The notes below the pieces were generated by a model, which was not told the DNA's origin, searched no databases, and worked only from the letters and a program-made list of their open reading frames with translations. DNA of 7,503 bases. Origin: DSBN01 sp041686355. Lineage in GTDB: Bacteria > Spirochaetota > Spirochaetia > DSM-16054 > Sediminispirochaetaceae. Below are positions 5,904 through 7,503 of the stretch, in pieces. The stretch covers positions 1-7,503 of the forward strand of contig JAWLDZ010000102.1 of assembly GCA_041686355.1 (NCBI GenBank), in the 5' to 3' direction. The position numbers and the translations under genes were made by a program. Positions within the stretch are counted from its first letter, which is position 1. Each line of letters begins with the position of its first letter.

Positions 5904-6695
5904 CTACATCAGTGAACGAAGACTGCCTCCGTCTATGACGTAGGAGTGGCCGGTGACATAGCCGGCGGCATCGGAGAGTAAAAAGACCGCCGAGCGGCCG
6001 AACTCGTCGGGGTCTCCATCCCTCCCCAGGGGAACCGCCTTCTGCCGTTCTTTGGTAGCCTGCTCAACCGGAATACCCTGCCTGTCGGCTGCAGCCGCAT
6101 CGAGGGACTGCAGGCGGTCGGTGCTGAAAAATCCGGGAATAATGTTGTTCACGCGGATCCCATAGGGGGCAAACTCGTTTGAAACCGTTTTTACCAAACT
6201 GGTTACTCCGCTGCGCATTACGTTGGAAAGAATGAGGTTTCCAATAGGCTGCTTTACAGAAATTGAGGTGAGGGTCAGGATAGATCCGCTGCCCTTCTCC
6301 TTCATCACCGGAGCTACCTCACGTATTAAACGAACCGCCGACATGAGGGTCAGTTGAAAGGCCTGTTCCCAGTCCTCATCCTGAAAGTCGAAGAATGTGC
6401 CCGAGGGAGGACCTCCGGCATTGACCAGCACCGCATCGATGGTACCATAGAGGGTGAGGGTATCGCTTACCCACTGCCGAATTGAATCGGCACTGCTCAT
6501 ATCGAGGGTGAAGCCGCTGACCGGAGAACCCGTTTCTGAGTGCAGGGTTTCCGCAGCTGTATCTATCTTTTCCTGTGAGCGGCTGCCGATTGAAAGCCGG
6601 GCACCCTCCTGGGCGGCTACTCGGGCTACACTGTACCCCAAACCGCGGCTGGCACCGGCGACCATAACTACCTTATTTTTTAAGTTTAAATCCAT
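5904..6695 (-). CDS. Short-chain dehydrogenase/reductase with non-canonical active site
   Basis: SDR-fold protein of 263 residues, normal length for classical SDRs. The dinucleotide site GASRGLG (14-20), Arg17 and Arg39 point to NADP(H). Further family features are LDM (64-66), VNAGGPP (91-97), the PYGIRVNNIIPG segment (177-188) and the C-terminal GYVTGHSYVIDGG (245-257). Aligned by eye to FabG, the active-site Ser is kept (Ser144), but the Tyr-x-x-x-Lys is Ser157-x-x-x-Arg161 (LSNVMR) and the helix-4 Asn is Thr116. This matches a known-looking SDR subgroup with an LSNxxR motif, often annotated as 3-oxoacyl-ACP reductase; the actual substrate is unknown. I chose the ATG at 6693-6695 because MDLNLKNKVV is the usual SDR beginning. 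The frame extends to a GTG at 6740 with non-family residues. No clear Shine-Dalgarno precedes either start. It stands alone on its strand. Confidence 0.92.
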   Translation of the reverse strand: MDLNLKNKVVMVAGASRGLGYSVARVAAQEGARLSIGSRSQEKIDTAAETLHSETGSPVSGFTLDMSSADSIRQWVSDTLTLYGTIDAVLVNAGGPPSGTFFDFQDEDWEQAFQLTLMSAVRLIREVAPVMKEKGSGSILTLTSISVKQPIGNLILSNVMRSGVTSLVKTVSNEFAPYGIRVNNIIPGFFSTDRLQSLDAAAADRQGIPVEQATKERQKAVPLGRDGDPDEFGRSAVFLLSDAAGYVTGHSYVIDGGSLRSLM

Positions 6696-6754
6696 GGTAT
6701 TAATGGTAATGATACTTGGAGGGAGAGTGCAAGCTTTCACAGCACTGTTCTTAT

Positions 6755-6784
6755 CGGTTTCTCAGCGGTTTCTTGGCGGTATTC
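6755..6784. repeat. Three 11-base-period direct repeats in a divergent promoter gap
   Basis: CGGTTTCT occurs at 6755-6762 and 6766-6773, and the variant CGGTATTC follows at 6777-6784. The starts are 11 bases apart, about one helical turn, so all copies face the same side of the DNA. A fourth half-match ending in TTCT (6748-6751) lies one period upstream. The array sits between the divergent dehydrogenase and nuclease-like genes, 45 to 75 bases from the latter's start. It could be a regulator binding array or a chance tandem run. Confidence 0.5.
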
Positions 6785-6829
6785 AGTAAACAGCTTGAAA
6801 AAAAGAGAGTTCAGTGGTAGCAGTAATTT

Positions 6830-7503
6830 ATGCAGTATGATCACATAAGCGAGCTCATGTTAGCTCACATCGACGACCCCCGTCATCTATTCGTCTTCCC
6901 CTCCGAGGTAGCCGGAGAGTTTCGTCAGCGGGATGCCCTGCTGCGCTCGTCAAAACGGGCCATCAGGCGCGATTGTTTTATCTCCTGGGACCGTCTGAAG
7001 GAGCGTGAGTTCTCGCCCGGGCAGGAGCGGCTGCCGGCAAACTCGGTGTTCAGACTGCTTTTTTCCGCCGGGCTGCTGGAGGAGCATCGCAGCCGAGGCC
7101 CGGTGCTGCAGTATCTGCTGGGAGAAACTCCGGGGGAGGCTGCAGCAGGCTTTCAGCGCCAACTGGCTCTTTCTCTGCCCCAGCTGCAGCGGGCTCACGA
7201 TATGCTCGAAACACATCCGGGAATAGTACCCCCGGCCCTGGACCATGATGTAAGAACTCTCTACCAGCGTTATCTTGAGTTCCTCGACGGGGCGGGTTTG
7301 TTTGAGCCTGCTTTTGTTCCGCCCCAGGCAAGGCAGACCCCCTGGATATACCATATTTTCTACCCTGAACTGATAGAAGATTACCGCGAGTACCGGCATC
7401 TTATAGATGGAAACGATAATTTTGTCAGTCACTCCTCGACGGCTTCCCTGGAACAGGCAACCTGCCTGCGGTTTGAAAATGCCCGTCAGGAACTGGAGCA
7501 GCT
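6830..7503 (+). CDS. N-terminal part of an AddB-like recombination nuclease/helicase subunit (3' end beyond window)
   Basis: An open frame of 224 codons plus two bases runs off the right edge. An in-frame TAA at 6824-6826 makes the ATG at 6830 the earliest ATG; it has no good Shine-Dalgarno, and Met10 (6857) is an alternative. The protein opens with LFVFPSEVAGEFRQR (20-34) and RDCFISWDRLKER (47-59), a pattern I associate with divergent AddB/PD-(D/E)XK family proteins of spirochaetes. In these, the N-terminal domain is a degenerate helicase-like fold and a PD-(D/E)XK nuclease lies near the C-terminus. No Walker A motif is seen in the visible part. If correct, it would work with an AddA-like helicase in double-strand-break end resection. 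The diagnostic nuclease end is outside the window, so the call rests on overall resemblance. It is divergent from the dehydrogenase gene and unrelated to the sugar operon. Confidence 0.6.
   Translation, partial: MQYDHISELMLAHIDDPRHLFVFPSEVAGEFRQRDALLRSSKRAIRRDCFISWDRLKEREFSPGQERLPANSVFRLLFSAGLLEEHRSRGPVLQYLLGETPGEAAAGFQRQLALSLPQLQRAHDMLETHPGIVPPALDHDVRTLYQRYLEFLDGAGLFEPAFVPPQARQTPWIYHIFYPELIEDYREYRHLIDGNDNFVSHSSTASLEQATCLRFENARQELEQ

Noticed and set aside
6950..7432. 160-codon open frame on the minus strand
   Set aside because: It is antisense to the AddB-like frame, which stays open for 224 codons and has family-like motifs at its N-terminus.

Overview
The window looks like a spirochaete chromosome segment of moderate GC content. 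The clearest hint is the secreted solute-binding protein, whose signal peptide runs into a mature N-terminus of the form F-A-G-G-Q-Q-E. That ending is common in Spirochaetales binding proteins of this class. The last gene, which I read as a divergent AddB-type nuclease/helicase, fits the same group. Genus cannot be fixed from the sequence, and no rRNA, tRNA, CRISPR, insertion sequence or phage feature was seen.

Region 1 (positions 1 to about 4590, minus strand) is one carbohydrate-import operon. Its order of transcription is: a near-consensus promoter, a periplasmic sugar-binding protein, a GC-rich hairpin in the intergenic gap, a MalF-type permease, a MalG-type permease (8-base overlap), and a large glycosyltransferase-like protein that runs off the left edge. 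The transporter is of the CUT1 type (oligosaccharides, polyols, glycerol-phosphate-like substrates). No ATPase gene is present, so a shared MsmK/UgpC-like ATPase encoded elsewhere probably energises it. The hairpin sits where malE-malF-type operons often place an element that keeps binding-protein mRNA in excess over permease mRNA. The least ordinary member is the last gene, whose motifs resemble GT-B glycosyltransferases of the MurG / diacylglycerol glycosyltransferase kind rather than a catabolic glycosidase.

Region 2 (about 4510 to 5885, plus strand) opens with an AraC-family regulator transcribed divergently from the transporter operon. It has an N-terminal cupin-like sensor and a C-terminal double helix-turn-helix, so it is the obvious candidate regulator of the importer. 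It is followed after 61 bases by a small protein of 109 residues with a Cys-Cys-x-x-Cys cluster and a C-terminal Cys, which I do not recognise.

Region 3 (5904 to 6695, minus strand) is a short-chain dehydrogenase/reductase convergent with the small gene (18-base gap). It has a normal NADP(H)-binding N-terminus, but the usual catalytic Tyr-x-x-x-Lys is replaced by Ser-x-x-x-Arg. Region 4 (6830 to the right edge, plus strand) is the 5' part of a gene that resembles the N-terminus of AddB-like recombination nucleases. The 134-base gap between these two divergent genes carries three 11-base-period direct repeats.

No stretch longer than 300 bases lacks a gene. The longest non-coding gaps are about 145 bases (4510-4654) and 134 bases (6696-6829).
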